A stretch of 34,417 bases of DNA from Cyclobacterium sp. (GCF_014762705.1 NZ_JABURL010000010.1:1-34417), one strand, 5' to 3'; counted from the stretch's first letter, positions 18,142 to 27,328 are shown. Program-made: numbers and translations. The notes: a model not told the origin generated them from the letters alone.

Positions 18142-19158
18142 CTACCTCCCAAGCAGACTGGCCTTTAGGGCATCGATCCATTCCAGCCTGCGGGAAAGCT
18201 TGGGACCAGGACTAAAACGATAAATAAAGTTGAACCGGTAATTGCCGGTACCTGCATTTACCTTATATCCGGCTATCGGGGAAAGATTGACCTGGTTGTA
18301 GACATAATTGATATTAACAGACCACTTTTCGGAATTGTATCCCGTAAATCCCCTTAAAAAATAATTGGGCCGGATACCCCAACTGCATCTTTGCCCATCA
18401 GGTTCAAATTGCATGGTGGTACGCCCCAATGACAAACTGGATGTAGCTGAAAGGGTAATGAAGAAATGCTTCTTTATGATTAGGGAATAGGCATAGCCCA
18501 AATTAGGTCCAAATTCAAAAAATTTGATTTGATCGAAAAGCTCCGACCGTTCATCCGGAGGAAGGATGCCATTTTGGTTTCGGGCCTGGCCACCATATAC
18601 TTCAAATCCAAGCAAAAATGAACCGGCTGATTTTTGCTGCCATTCATTTTGAAGAAAAGCAGCCCGGTAAGAAAATTTATCGCCATTGAACAGATATTGC
18701 ACCGACGCACCCACTTTCCTCATTTTCATGTCGGGAAATACTAAAGGATCTTCAGTGCCAAATTGATTCTGGGACCGTTTTAAAAAATAACCGTTGTAAA
18801 ACTGCCCAAAAAAATCAATCACCAGATTTTTAGGGTAGGCATGGGCCTGCAGATCCAGGTATTTTGAATCTCCCCTCCCCCTATCCGGATTTATAAAACC
18901 AAATCCGGTAGCCAGATTCAAGGTCAGGTTCTGATAAGTCAGACCAGCACCCATATTGAGCGTGGAATTGGGCATGTACCATAACTTCTTCTCCCCCTTT
19001 TCCAGGCCCATCCCTGTGTATTTTCTTGAAAAATAAAACCTGCCGGTAAGTTTTTCGGGATAGGACAGGTAGTAGGCAATGCTATCGGGATCGGATTGAG
19101 CAGAAACATGTAGAGAAGAAAAGAAAGCCAAAGAAATTACTGCCAAAAGAATTTTCAT
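18142..19158 (-). CDS. DUF4421-like predicted outer-membrane beta-barrel protein
   Basis: The 338-residue protein has a clear Sec signal peptide (about 1-20, ending VSA). It continues with alternating strand-like segments rich in Tyr, Phe and Gly (LTGRFYFSRKYTGMG near 37-51, then NLTLNLATGFGF), as in the DUF4421 family of Bacteroidota outer-membrane proteins. Function is unknown. It lies on the same strand as the SusC gene but 239 nt upstream, behind its own promoter at 19324-19356, so it is probably a separate unit. No canonical terminator was seen after it; a CTGTTA/TAACAG hairpin with an A8 loop sits at 18049-18068. Confidence 0.75.
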   Translation of the reverse strand: MKILLAVISLAFFSSLHVSAQSDPDSIAYYLSYPEKLTGRFYFSRKYTGMGLEKGEKKLWYMPNSTLNMGAGLTYQNLTLNLATGFGFINPDRGRGDSKYLDLQAHAYPKNLVIDFFGQFYNGYFLKRSQNQFGTEDPLVFPDMKMRKVGASVQYLFNGDKFSYRAAFLQNEWQQKSAGSFLLGFEVYGGQARNQNGILPPDERSELFDQIKFFEFGPNLGYAYSLIIKKHFFITLSATSSLSLGRTTMQFEPDGQRCSWGIRPNYFLRGFTGYNSEKWSVNINYVYNQVNLSPIAGYKVNAGTGNYRFNFIYRFSPGPKLSRRLEWIDALKASLLGR

Positions 19159-19816
19159 GCCTGTGCGTTAAAGATGGTTTACATAGAACTGTATTGTCTT
19201 AACGGGCTTGCAATAAGGAGAGGTTCCAAAGGAAAAGGGAGGTTAGTAAAAATCATTTCGAAATAACCTCCTTTTTAAAGATAAGAAAAAGATAAGTACA
19301 AAAAGTTGCTTAATCACCCGTAACAAAGGTAATCATTTTTGTCGCAATAATACAAAAAATAATTCTTTGTATTTTTCGATATTATAAAGAAATAATCACA
19401 ATGGGCTTCATTTCCAGACTCCTTGCAGAAAGTGATTCTGCTTTTTCGGGAAAAGAAAAATTAGCTTTTTCTCCCGGAAGCCCAATCGGTATTTAGAGGG
19501 AATCCAAATAAAAACCATTAATAAATTAAATTTTTTATGTATTTTTTTTAATAATTTCACTTTTTCAAAGTCGAATTTGTAAATATATTTATCTATCCGA
19601 AATTTATGCCGGGCTATTTTCCTACAAATCAGACCAGACTGATCCATTATTCAAAAGCAGATTTAAATTAATTTTTTATTGAAATATTTATATATAAATA
19701 TTTGTAATTCAGCAGGAACTTTAGTAAAAATTATCCTTTCAAAAGCCGGAAAAAAGCAAAAAATTCCCTTGCGGACTTATCGACTTTATACCAAAACAAA
19801 AACAAAAAGCGGATTT
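19159..19816. other. AT-rich non-coding gap between the DUF4421-like gene and the glycosyltransferase gene
   Basis: The 658 nt are strongly AT-rich. They contain the promoter of the DUF4421-like gene, a plus-strand terminator-like hairpin at 19425-19446 (GCAGAA/TTCTGC, then T5) and a neighbouring bulged stem at 19447-19475. A minus-strand open frame of 79 codons (19408-19647) has biased Lys/Ile/Phe composition expected of AT-rich noise. No real gene is supported. Confidence 0.6.
19324..19356 (-). promoter_or_regulatory. Bacteroidota-type promoter for the DUF4421-like gene
   Basis: On the minus strand a TTTG (19356-19353) is followed after 21 nt by TACCTTTG (19331-19324), which matches the -33 and -7 elements well. 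The leader would be about 160 nt. Confidence 0.6.
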
Positions 19817-20533
19817 TCAGATTTTATCCTTCCCTGAAAACCATTTTTTAAAATAGTACAAAATGGGATTTTTGTATTTCAATTGTTTCCATGGTCTGCT
19901 GCCGTGGGGCCTGTGCCAAACCGGCAGGTCCATGAGTACATGGTTTTCAAATCCCATTTCCAGGGATTTATTACTGATATGCGTATCGTACCAGTCTTTG
20001 CTTTTGTCCAGGTTACTGAAATCATATTTTTCCAGAAAGGCCCTGCTGATGAGGGTACAACAAAAGCTCAAACTCCGGTCTGTCTTCACTGCAGCCTGGT
20101 TTTTATACTTATTAAATTTCAGGTAGGGGAAATTAACCTTTCCCTCCCCATCATGGGTAATGGCTCCCACCAGCCCCGTTCTGGGATTGGATTGCGCAAA
20201 AGTGACCAGCCCATCCAAAGTATCTTTCTGAACTTTTACATCAGATTCCACAATGATCAGAGGCAATCCTGCCTCCAATGCATTTTTTTGCGACAATTGC
20301 AGTACTGTTTTGTAATTGGGAGAGGGATTTTTGGTGAGCTCTTCCAGGTGAACCAACTGAAAACCCATTTTTTTTTGCGCCTCTTCCAGTGCCATTCTGG
20401 TTTCAGCAGTAGAATAATCATTGAAAACCCAATAATAAAAGTTGCCTTTGGCATTTTGAATGGCCTCGATGGTTTCCAGGGTAGCGGACAAGGCATCTTT
20501 CACGGGGGTAACTACAATTGCCTGCATTTTCAT
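19817..20533 (-). CDS. Family-2-like (GT-A) glycosyltransferase
   Basis: The 238-residue protein opens with the GT-A nucleotide-sugar fold: a first strand IVVTPVKD (6-13), the acidic motif FNDYS (Asp39) and an ESDV motif (96-99) at the position of the DxD metal-binding site. A later HRPHGSRPWKQL segment is basic. There is no membrane helix, so it would act in the cytoplasm or at the inner membrane face, adding a sugar to a cell-surface glycan or lipid carrier; donor and acceptor are not predictable. It stands alone, not in a polysaccharide cluster. Met1 and Met3 are both possible starts. Confidence 0.82.
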   Translation of the reverse strand: MKMQAIVVTPVKDALSATLETIEAIQNAKGNFYYWVFNDYSTAETRMALEEAQKKMGFQLVHLEELTKNPSPNYKTVLQLSQKNALEAGLPLIIVESDVKVQKDTLDGLVTFAQSNPRTGLVGAITHDGEGKVNFPYLKFNKYKNQAAVKTDRSLSFCCTLISRAFLEKYDFSNLDKSKDWYDTHISNKSLEMGFENHVLMDLPVWHRPHGSRPWKQLKYKNPILYYFKKWFSGKDKI

Positions 20534-20749
20534 GGGTTTATAATTTGCTTTTAATAGGCCACATGGAATCTTTGACGATTAAAATAATCATTGCCCTGTG
20601 TGTTTAATGATTTTTTTTATCGTGTCGATTTCATAGGATTATAATTGTTTTTATGCAAGCATATGCCGGCTTTGTCGTCGGACAGGGAACCTCGCATGTG
20701 TCATAATTATCCGATTGTGTGACCTTTTCGTCATGCTCGATTTCATCTT

Positions 20750-20778
20750 AAAAAATGGCCCTGGGATGGTCCAGGGCC
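20750..20778 (-). terminator. Terminator of the aminotransferase gene
   Basis: The perfect 8-bp GC-rich stem GGCCCTGG (20757-20764) / CCAGGGCC (20771-20778) has a 6-nt loop and is followed on the minus strand by a T-run (plus-strand A-run 20750-20755). It begins 12 nt after the aminotransferase stop. Confidence 0.9.
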
Positions 20779-20789
20779 TGATGCTAATT

Positions 20790-21992
20790 TTATTTAACTT
20801 TTTCCAATGCGGTTTTCACCCTTTTCAGGGCTTCCTTTAGTTCATCCTCAGAGGCAGCATAAGAAAGCCTTACGGAATCAGGTGCTCCAAAGGCCGCCCC
20901 TGTTACCAACGAAACATGGGCTTCGTTCAAGAGGTACAGGCAAAAATCATCGGCAGTTTGAATTTTAAAATCTCCGGCAGATTTTCCAAAAAACGCAGAA
21001 ACATCAGGGAAGAAATAGAATGCTCCTTCAGGGACATGGGTTTTGATACCCGGTATCTCCCTAAGCAATTGCAAAACCAGGTCTCTTCTTTTCAGGTAGG
21101 CTGCTGCCATCTCTTCAGAGGGTTTCTGATCTCCGGTAAGTCCGGCCAAAGCCGCTCTTTGGGCAATACCTGTACCGCCGGAGGTAAATTGCCCCTGAAT
21201 TTTTTCACAGGCCTTGGCAATAGGCAGAGGCGCACAGATGTAACCTACCCGCCAACCTGTCATGGCATAACCTTTGGAGAAACCATTGACCGTTATGGTA
21301 CGCTCAAACATACCCGGAAAGGAAGCTATGCTTGCATGTTGTCCTGTAAAGTTAATCAGCTCATAAATTTCGTCCGCAATAACAATCAGGTCCTCTTTTG
21401 ATTTGACCACTTCAGCAATGGCTTCTAATTCCTGCTTGCTAAAAACTGATCCGGAGGGATTACAGGGAGAGGAATAAATGACCGCCTTGGTTTTATCTGT
21501 AATGGCCGCTTTCAGTTGTGCAGCGGTAGCTTTAAAATTATTTTCCAGATTGCCTTCAATCAGCACCGGCACTCCTCCTGCCAATTTGATAATCTCGGAA
21601 TAGGACACCCAGTAGGGTGAAAAAATCACCACTTCATCCCCTTCATTGATCAGGCACATAAAAACATTGGCAATGGAGTGTTTAGCGCCCGTGGAAACCA
21701 CTATGTTTTCGGCTTTGGCCTGGGTTATTTGATTTTGCTCCCTTAATTTTTTGGCAATGGCTTCCCTGAGGTCCTGGTACCCGGCTACGGGTGGATAAGA
21801 AAAATACTTTCCTTCATCTATAGCTTCCTTTGCAGCCTCCTGAATATGTTTTGGGGTTTTGAAATCCGGTTCTCCCAGACTCAGGCCAATGATGTCGATT
21901 CCCTGGCTTTTCAATTCTCTGGCAGTTTTTGCCATGGCCAGCGTTGCTGACTCTTCCATATTGTTGATGCGATCAGATAGGATGGAATTCAT
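20790..21992 (-). CDS. Pyridoxal-phosphate-dependent class I aminotransferase (aspartate-aminotransferase type)
   Basis: The 400-residue cytoplasmic enzyme has the fold-type I signature. The PLP Lys is Lys240 in NGFSKGYAMTGWRVG, with the upstream SPCNPSG and IADEIYELINF motifs. The conserved Arg for substrate carboxylate binding is in the VRLSYA region near the C-terminus. Family members move the amino group between aspartate (or other amino acids) and 2-oxoglutarate; the N-terminal LSLGEPDFKTP pattern is typical of the I-gamma/prokaryotic aspartate aminotransferase group. Exact specificity is not provable from sequence. It is a single-gene unit with its own terminator and a likely promoter at 22090-22121. 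Confidence 0.92.
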   Translation of the reverse strand: MNSILSDRINNMEESATLAMAKTARELKSQGIDIIGLSLGEPDFKTPKHIQEAAKEAIDEGKYFSYPPVAGYQDLREAIAKKLREQNQITQAKAENIVVSTGAKHSIANVFMCLINEGDEVVIFSPYWVSYSEIIKLAGGVPVLIEGNLENNFKATAAQLKAAITDKTKAVIYSSPCNPSGSVFSKQELEAIAEVVKSKEDLIVIADEIYELINFTGQHASIASFPGMFERTITVNGFSKGYAMTGWRVGYICAPLPIAKACEKIQGQFTSGGTGIAQRAALAGLTGDQKPSEEMAAAYLKRRDLVLQLLREIPGIKTHVPEGAFYFFPDVSAFFGKSAGDFKIQTADDFCLYLLNEAHVSLVTGAAFGAPDSVRLSYAASEDELKEALKRVKTALEKVK

Positions 21993-22089
21993 GTATGGTC
22001 TTTTTTGTTTGACAATCAGAAATGTATAAATTTATTTGTATCAAAATTCAAAAAAAGGAAGGAGACTTCTCCTTGCTTTTTTTAGTTTG

Positions 22090-22121
22090 CAAAATTAACC
22101 ATAATGCCAATCTTTCCTAAA
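22090..22121 (-). promoter_or_regulatory. Candidate promoter for the aminotransferase gene
   Basis: On the minus strand TAATTTTG (22097-22090) matches TAnnTTTG, and an imperfect -33 box TTTA (22121-22118) lies 20 nt upstream. The leader would be about 90 nt. It is divergent to the promoter at 22143-22174. Confidence 0.42.
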
Positions 22122-22142
22122 TCTTTGGACAATTTTGAACAC

Positions 22143-22174
22143 TTGTGTAATTGATTACAGTAAATTTACATTTG
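22143..22174 (+). promoter_or_regulatory. Bacteroidota-type promoter for the YwqK/MORN-like gene
   Basis: TTG (22143-22145) is followed after 21 nt by TACATTTG (22167-22174), a full -7 match. The leader to the ATG at 22230 would be about 50 nt. Confidence 0.55.
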
Positions 22175-22229
22175 CTTCAGAAAGGAATCTTTCATAATAA
22201 AATTTGGGTAAAAACGTTTTTAAATTGTT

Positions 22230-23081
22230 ATGAATAAGTTAGCCTATTTGCTGGTGTTTCTTCTGTCAACTGTCACGATGCGGGTTCATGGTCAAAAAGA
22301 GGCAAATGCCAGTGATCCTGATTCATCGGGTGTTGTCAGCAATCGCCTCTTACCATCTTCCACGCCCGTATTGCTTTTTTCCGATGCGGAAGATGACTTA
22401 AAGGAAGAAAAAAAATCCAAAAAGAAAAAACGAAAGAAGAACGTCTACTTCGGTGAAAAAACGAAAAAAACACTGATAAAAAGCAGTTTCAGGGATCAGG
22501 TCACCTACCAGGTATTTCATTTTACCTTCAGCAAAAGGGAGCCTGACCCATATATCCGGGATATTTACTGGTATGATTCCAAAAACAAAGCCATTAAAAA
22601 CTCAGGTTTCAGTCCTTCCAAAGGATACCTGCTGCACGGGCCTTATGAAAGGCGAATAGGTGAACAGGTGGTGGAGACAGGCATGTACTATTACGGCACC
22701 AAACATGGTCGATGGATGACCTTCGACGGGAAAAATATTTTGCAGGACAAGCGGCATTATGATGAAGGATGGCCCAAGGATTCCAGAATTACCTATTACA
22801 ACAGGGGAGAAAGAAAAATTGAAAAACTCACGCCGATAGAATACGATTTGGAAGAAGGGAATTTTTACCATTTCTATCCTGATGGGCAGGTGGCGGTCAC
22901 CGGTGAATACAGCTTTGGCGAGAAGGTAGGTTTGTGGACGGAATATTGGTCTACTGAAAAGGATAAAACTGTTAAAAAACGAGAAATACAATACCAGTCG
23001 GAAGCATTCACCAATGGATACAAACCCTATATCCGGGCAGAATGGGATAGGGAAGGGAATTTGATTTACCGCAACAATTGA
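22230..23081 (+). CDS. Exported MORN-like / YwqK-type repeat protein
   Basis: The 283-residue protein has a signal peptide (about 1-21, ending VHG-Q), a Lys-rich patch (about 58-72) and then repeated short beta-hairpin units of the MORN_2/YwqK kind. Examples are KGYLLHGPYERRIG, GMYYYGTKHGRWMTFDG and GQVAVTGEYSFGEKVGLWTEY. YwqK-type proteins are sometimes annotated as antitoxins, but no toxin gene is next to this one, so that label should not be carried over. Function is unknown; a periplasmic or envelope-associated role is inferred. Its stop codon abuts the stop codon of the convergent yraN gene. Confidence 0.75.
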   Translation: MNKLAYLLVFLLSTVTMRVHGQKEANASDPDSSGVVSNRLLPSSTPVLLFSDAEDDLKEEKKSKKKKRKKNVYFGEKTKKTLIKSSFRDQVTYQVFHFTFSKREPDPYIRDIYWYDSKNKAIKNSGFSPSKGYLLHGPYERRIGEQVVETGMYYYGTKHGRWMTFDGKNILQDKRHYDEGWPKDSRITYYNRGERKIEKLTPIEYDLEEGNFYHFYPDGQVAVTGEYSFGEKVGLWTEYWSTEKDKTVKKREIQYQSEAFTNGYKPYIRAEWDREGNLIYRNN

Positions 23082-23438
23082 TCAATAAAAGGCATCTTCA
23101 AAGTGCCTGAAGGCAATGTGGCCATGCCTGTCCTTGTAAACCCCTACAATATCAAAACGGATGTCATGGTGCCAGTCCTTAGCAAAAATATAATGGTCCG
23201 CCGCCCGGATGATCAATTGCCTTTTTCTGTAATCAACAAATTCCTCCGCATAGCCGTATCCTGTTCCACTTCGAAACTTGACCTCTACAAAAACCATGAT
23301 CCCTTTATGGGTCATGATCAGGTCTATTTCAGCGTGTTTGTACCTGTAATTCGCTTCCACAAAGGTATACCCCTTGGTTTCGAGCCAACTTTTTGCAAGC
23401 TGTTCCGCTTCTCTTCCCAGGTCATTGTGTTCAGCCAT
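23082..23438 (-). CDS. yraN: YraN/UPF0102-family endonuclease-like protein
   Basis: The 118-residue protein contains the PD-(D/E)xK-like nuclease core typical of UPF0102: an N-terminal helix GREAEQLAKSWLE, then AEIDLI (Glu37, Asp39) and VFVEVKFR (Glu52, Lys54). The family is widespread in bacteria and resembles Holliday-junction resolvases, but its role is not established. The motif residues are all present. The gene is convergent with the MORN-like gene, with no intervening base, and divergent from lipB with a 41-bp gap. Confidence 0.9.
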   Translation of the reverse strand: MAEHNDLGREAEQLAKSWLETKGYTFVEANYRYKHAEIDLIMTHKGIMVFVEVKFRSGTGYGYAEEFVDYRKRQLIIRAADHYIFAKDWHHDIRFDIVGVYKDRHGHIAFRHFEDAFY

Positions 23439-23452
23439 TCTCTTTATTTGAC

Positions 23453-23460
23453 TATATTTG
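23453..23460 (+). promoter_or_regulatory. -7 box for lipB
   Basis: TATATTTG matches TAnnTTTG and lies 19 nt before the lipB ATG. The best upstream TTG (23425-23427) is 25 nt away, which is long, so only the -7 element is convincing. Confidence 0.42.
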
Positions 23461-23479
23461 AAAAAACAAAAAAGTTAAA

Positions 23480-24226
23480 GTGAATCAATTTATCAATAAA
23501 AAAGTATACTTTAAAGATTTAGGAAAGAAAGATTACCGGGAAACCTGGGACATGCAGGAGCAGCTTTTTGCCGATACCATCGCCATTAAAATCAACAACC
23601 GAAACCTGGAAGCTTCTTCTCAACAAATCACACAAAACTACCTGCTTTTTGTAGAGCATCCGCATGTATACACCCTGGGGAAAAGCGGCAAACCGGAAAA
23701 TCTTTTACTGGATGAGGCCGGTTTAAAAAAGGTTGGAGCAAGCTATTATCCCATAAACCGGGGAGGAGACATCACCTATCATGGCCCCGGGCAACTGGTA
23801 GGGTATCCTGTGTTGGACCTGGATAACTTCTTTACAGACATACACAAATACCTCAGGTTTCTGGAAGAGGCAGTCATTGCCACCCTGGAGGAATACGGCA
23901 TTGAAGCTGGGAGAATTGAGGGGCTTACCGGCGTTTGGATAGACCACATCAGGCAGGATAATCCAAGAAAAATATGTGCATTGGGGGTTAAATCAAGTCG
24001 CTGGGTGACCATGCATGGTTTTGCTTTTAACCTGAATACAGACATTGGCTATTTTAATCATATCGTCCCCTGCGGCATCAGTGACAAAGCCGTCACCTCC
24101 ATGCACCTGGAATTGGGACATCCGGTAGATGAGGCCGAAGTAAAAAATAAAGTCAAAACGCACCTGGCAAGGCTTTTTGGTATGGATTTCGTTGAAAACC
24201 TTTTTTCCCCCGAAAAAAGTCATTGA
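23480..24226 (+). CDS. lipB: Octanoyl-(acyl carrier protein):protein octanoyltransferase LipB
   Basis: The 248-residue enzyme transfers octanoyl groups from acyl carrier protein to lipoyl domains, the first step of lipoate synthesis. The family signature RGGDITYHGPGQLVGYP is present. The catalytic pair is visible as Lys171 in GVKSSRWVTMHG and Cys198 in VPCGI. The length is slightly above the common 210-240 residues because of an N-terminal extension (about 20 residues) before EQLFADTI. LipA, the partner sulfur-inserting enzyme, is not in the window. The gene is probably transcribed from the short intergenic space shared with yraN. Confidence 0.96.
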   Translation: MNQFINKKVYFKDLGKKDYRETWDMQEQLFADTIAIKINNRNLEASSQQITQNYLLFVEHPHVYTLGKSGKPENLLLDEAGLKKVGASYYPINRGGDITYHGPGQLVGYPVLDLDNFFTDIHKYLRFLEEAVIATLEEYGIEAGRIEGLTGVWIDHIRQDNPRKICALGVKSSRWVTMHGFAFNLNTDIGYFNHIVPCGISDKAVTSMHLELGHPVDEAEVKNKVKTHLARLFGMDFVENLFSPEKSH

Positions 24227-24274
24227 ATTGTCAGCCTTTCAAGGCGTTCAGGATTAATTTTTTGATAAAAAGTT

Positions 24275-24282
24275 TATCTTTG
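24275..24282 (+). promoter_or_regulatory. -7 box upstream of the exonuclease gene
   Basis: TATCTTTG matches TAnnTTTG exactly and would give a leader of about 67 nt to the ATG at 24355. No convincing -33 element was found at the expected distance; a TTTG at 24261-24264 is too close. Confidence 0.4.
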
Positions 24283-24354
24283 TAAGGGCTTAACAGTCCA
24301 GCCATCCTTAATGATGTAGCAAATTGAATTTGCCAATATATAGAACCCTTGTCT

Positions 24355-25092
24355 ATGGCCAATTTTTTTGAACAACTGAACGATATTCTTTTTTTGGATC
24401 TGGAGACTATCTCCGGGGCAGAAACACTGGAAGAACTATCCCCCAGAATGCAGGAAGAATGGCACAAAAAATCCCAGCAAGTCCTGCAGCAAGGAGAAGA
24501 GGGCAGCCCTTCTGAATTGTACTTTGAGAAGGCCGGAATATATGCTGAATTTGGCAAAATCATTTGTATAGGCGTGGGATATTTCACCTATCTCAAGGAA
24601 GATGACCTGCTTCAATACCGCACAAAGTCATTCTATGGAGAATCAGAACACGGCACACTATTGGAATTTCGTGAATTACTTTGTAAAAAACAATGGATCA
24701 TTTGCGCCCACAATGGCAAGGAATTTGACATACCCTACCTTTGCCGGAGGATGCTGATAAACAGGATACCCCTGCCAGATGTTTTACAATTGGCAGGCAA
24801 GAGACCCTGGGAAATCAGACATCTGGACACCCTGGAGCTCTGGAAATTCGGAGACTACAAACATTATACAAAACTGGATTTACTGGCTTCGGTATTTGAT
24901 ATTCCCAGTTCTAAAGAGGGCATCGACGGGAGCATGGTGAATACGGTATATTACAAAGAAAATGATCTGGACAATATCCGGAAATATTGTCTGCGGGATG
25001 TGGAAGTAACCGCCAGGATTTACCTTGCCTATCAGGGGCTTCCGGGAGATTTGGAATTTGAAATCATCAACCTGGATGAAGCAGGTGCTTAG
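24355..25092 (+). CDS. DEDDy-type 3'-5' exonuclease (PolB-like predicted exonuclease family)
   Basis: The 245-residue protein is a stand-alone exonuclease of the DnaQ-like superfamily. Exo I is FLDLET with Asp15 and Glu17; Exo II is AHNGKEFDIPYL with Asp125; Exo III is YCLRDVE with Tyr211 and Asp215, which marks the DEDDy class. No polymerase domain is attached. The family is known as predicted PolB-like 3'-5' exonuclease; a role in DNA or RNA end trimming is inferred. I chose the ATG at 24355 over the in-frame TTG at 24349 because ATG is the stronger start and the residues between them are not conserved-looking. Confidence 0.88.
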   Translation: MANFFEQLNDILFLDLETISGAETLEELSPRMQEEWHKKSQQVLQQGEEGSPSELYFEKAGIYAEFGKIICIGVGYFTYLKEDDLLQYRTKSFYGESEHGTLLEFRELLCKKQWIICAHNGKEFDIPYLCRRMLINRIPLPDVLQLAGKRPWEIRHLDTLELWKFGDYKHYTKLDLLASVFDIPSSKEGIDGSMVNTVYYKENDLDNIRKYCLRDVEVTARIYLAYQGLPGDLEFEIINLDEAGA

Positions 25093-25150
25093 AAGCGGCT
25101 GAATTAATTTCAAATAAATATGATTACCTTTAATGTATTAATAAATTTTT

Positions 25151-27328
25151 ATGGGAAGAAATTCAGGAAGAAAAAAATCAGGATTCAAAAATAAAGGGGG
25201 TAAAACCTCAGATTTGTCAAGGTTAAAATACCAGTTGACGCAATTTTTTGACAGCAATTTCGGAGAAGAGTTTGCTGAAAAACAACTTATCAAAAAGCTA
25301 TCTCTCAGAGATGCTGCTACAAAAAGCTTATTGTCTGATGCCCTTCAGGAGCTCATGGCAGAAGGGAACATCTCAAAAAACCCAAGAAACCTGTACTCAT
25401 CTGCTGCCGATCCCGATTTCATCGTAGGGGAAGTGGATTACGTAAATGCCCGTTTTGCCTTTATCATCCCCGAAGACAAGGAAAAGAAGGAAGACGATAT
25501 CATGGTTAAGGAGGCCCATCTTAAAACGGCATTGGATGGGGACAAGGTACGGGTAATGGTATTGCCGCAAAAAGGCAGAGGTGGAAAACGAGAGGGCAAA
25601 GTACTTGAGATCATAGAACGCAGCAGAGACGAATTTGTAGGCCGGGTGGAAATCTCCCCCAGGTTTGCTTTTGTCGTTCCTGATTTTAAAAAAATGCACC
25701 ACGATATTTTCGTGAAAAAATCAGATCTGGCCGGAGCACAACACAATCAGAAAGTCGTGGTCAAGCTTACCGGCTGGAAGGAAGGGGACAAAAGCCCTAT
25801 TGGTTCAATCATACGGGTATTGGGAGAAGCAGGGGATCATGAAGTGGAAATACACTCCATCATGGCCGAATTTGGCCTGCCATTTGAATATCCGGAAGAT
25901 GCCATTGCCGAAGCAGAGACCATTTCAGAAAGTATTCCCTCCTCAGAATTGAAAAACAGGAAGGATTTCAGAGATATCAGCACCTTTACCATTGATCCTG
26001 CAGATGCCAAAGACTTCGATGATGCCATTTCTTTCCGCTACCTGGACAATGGAAATATGGAGATCGGCGTACACATTGCCGACGTAAGTCACTATGTGAA
26101 ACCCAAAACCATTATGGAGAAAGAGGCCTATGACAGGGCCACCTCCGTTTATTTGGTAGACCGTACCATACCCATGCTGCCCGAAAGATTGAGCAACGGA
26201 TTGTGTTCACTCCGGCCAAAGGAAGACAAGCTGACTTTTTCATGTGTTTTTGAAATGGATGAGCAGGCGCAGGTCAAAAATTTCTGGATAGGCAGAACCG
26301 CCATTCATTCTGACCGCAGGTTTTCCTATGAAGAAGCCCAGGAAAACATGGACCAGGGCAAGGGGGAGTTTGCCTCCGAACTGATAAAACTCAATGGTCT
26401 GGCCCATAAGCTGAGAAAGGAAAGGTTCAAAAAAGGAGCAATTAATTTTGAGACCGTTGAAGTAAAATTCCGATTGGATGAAAAAGGAACACCTGTAGGC
26501 CTTATCATCAAGGAGCGCAAGGATGTGCACAAGCTGATAGAAGAATTCATGCTTTTGGCCAACAAGACAGTGGCGCAGTTTATATATGATAAAAATAAAG
26601 GAAAAAGCACCTTTGTCTACCGAACCCACGATTATCCGGACCTGGAAAAACTCACTACCTTTGCCAATTTTGCCAGAAAATTCGGGCATGATTTACAGAT
26701 AAGTGATGAAAAAAAGGTTTCCAACAGCTTAAACAAACTGATGGATGAGATTGCCGGTAAGCCTGAGCAGAATGTACTGGAGCAGCTGGCCATCAGGAGC
26801 ATGGCCAAAGCCAAGTACACTACCGAACCCAAGTTGCATTTTGGACTTGCCTTTCCACATTACACCCATTTTACTTCCCCAATCAGAAGGTATCCGGACC
26901 TGATGGTCCACCGCCTCCTGCAGCACTACCTGGATGGAGGAAAACCTCCCGAAAATCAGGCCTGGGAAGAAAAATGCCTGCATTCCTCCGAAAGAGAAAA
27001 GAGGGCATCGGATGCCGAAAGAGCCAGCATCAAGTACAAGCAAGTGGAATACATGAAGCTGGCTGAAGTGAAAGACTATGAAGGAATAGTTACCGGTGTT
27101 ACGGAATGGGGTGTTTTTGTAGAAATCACCGAAACCAAATGCGAAGGAATGGTCCGGCTGCAGGACATGACAGACGATTACTACGATTTTGATGAAAAAA
27201 ACATGCGGCTGATTGGCTCTAAAAACAAAAAGATGATCACCCTTGGAGACAAGGTCAAAGTCAGGGTTACGCGTACTGATATTGACCGAAGAACCATAGA
27301 TTTGGAATTTGCAAACGATGATAAATGA
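25151..27328 (+). CDS. rnr: Ribonuclease R (RNB-family 3'-5' exoribonuclease)
   Basis: The 725-residue enzyme degrades structured RNA from the 3' end. After a basic N-terminal tail (GRNSGRKKSGFKNKGGK) and a helix-turn-helix-like segment come cold-shock-type beta barrels. The RNB catalytic domain follows, with IDPADAKDFDD; Asp282, Asp288, Asp290 and Asp291 have the same spacing as the catalytic Asp residues of E. coli RNase II. A C-terminal S1 RNA-binding domain starts near DYEGIVTGVTEWGVFVEI. Family length is normal. The stop overlaps the start of the prenyl synthase gene, so the two are probably translationally coupled. A weak -7-like TACCTTTA (25125-25132) precedes it. Confidence 0.96.
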   Translation: MGRNSGRKKSGFKNKGGKTSDLSRLKYQLTQFFDSNFGEEFAEKQLIKKLSLRDAATKSLLSDALQELMAEGNISKNPRNLYSSAADPDFIVGEVDYVNARFAFIIPEDKEKKEDDIMVKEAHLKTALDGDKVRVMVLPQKGRGGKREGKVLEIIERSRDEFVGRVEISPRFAFVVPDFKKMHHDIFVKKSDLAGAQHNQKVVVKLTGWKEGDKSPIGSIIRVLGEAGDHEVEIHSIMAEFGLPFEYPEDAIAEAETISESIPSSELKNRKDFRDISTFTIDPADAKDFDDAISFRYLDNGNMEIGVHIADVSHYVKPKTIMEKEAYDRATSVYLVDRTIPMLPERLSNGLCSLRPKEDKLTFSCVFEMDEQAQVKNFWIGRTAIHSDRRFSYEEAQENMDQGKGEFASELIKLNGLAHKLRKERFKKGAINFETVEVKFRLDEKGTPVGLIIKERKDVHKLIEEFMLLANKTVAQFIYDKNKGKSTFVYRTHDYPDLEKLTTFANFARKFGHDLQISDEKKVSNSLNKLMDEIAGKPEQNVLEQLAIRSMAKAKYTTEPKLHFGLAFPHYTHFTSPIRRYPDLMVHRLLQHYLDGGKPPENQAWEEKCLHSSEREKRASDAERASIKYKQVEYMKLAEVKDYEGIVTGVTEWGVFVEITETKCEGMVRLQDMTDDYYDFDEKNMRLIGSKNKKMITLGDKVKVRVTRTDIDRRTIDLEFANDDK

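Noticed and set aside
19425-19446. Plus-strand terminator-like hairpin GCAGAA/TTCTGC plus T5
   Set aside because: No plus-strand gene lies upstream that it could serve, and the stem is only 6 bp; noted within the gap description instead of as a terminator.
19408-19647. Minus-strand 79-codon frame in an AT-rich gap
   Set aside because: Lys/Ile/Phe-rich composition expected from AT-rich DNA, no family resemblance and overlap with hairpins.
22230-23081. YwqK label as antitoxin of a toxin-antitoxin pair
   Set aside because: No adjacent toxin-like gene is present and the protein has a signal peptide, so an antitoxin role is unsupported.
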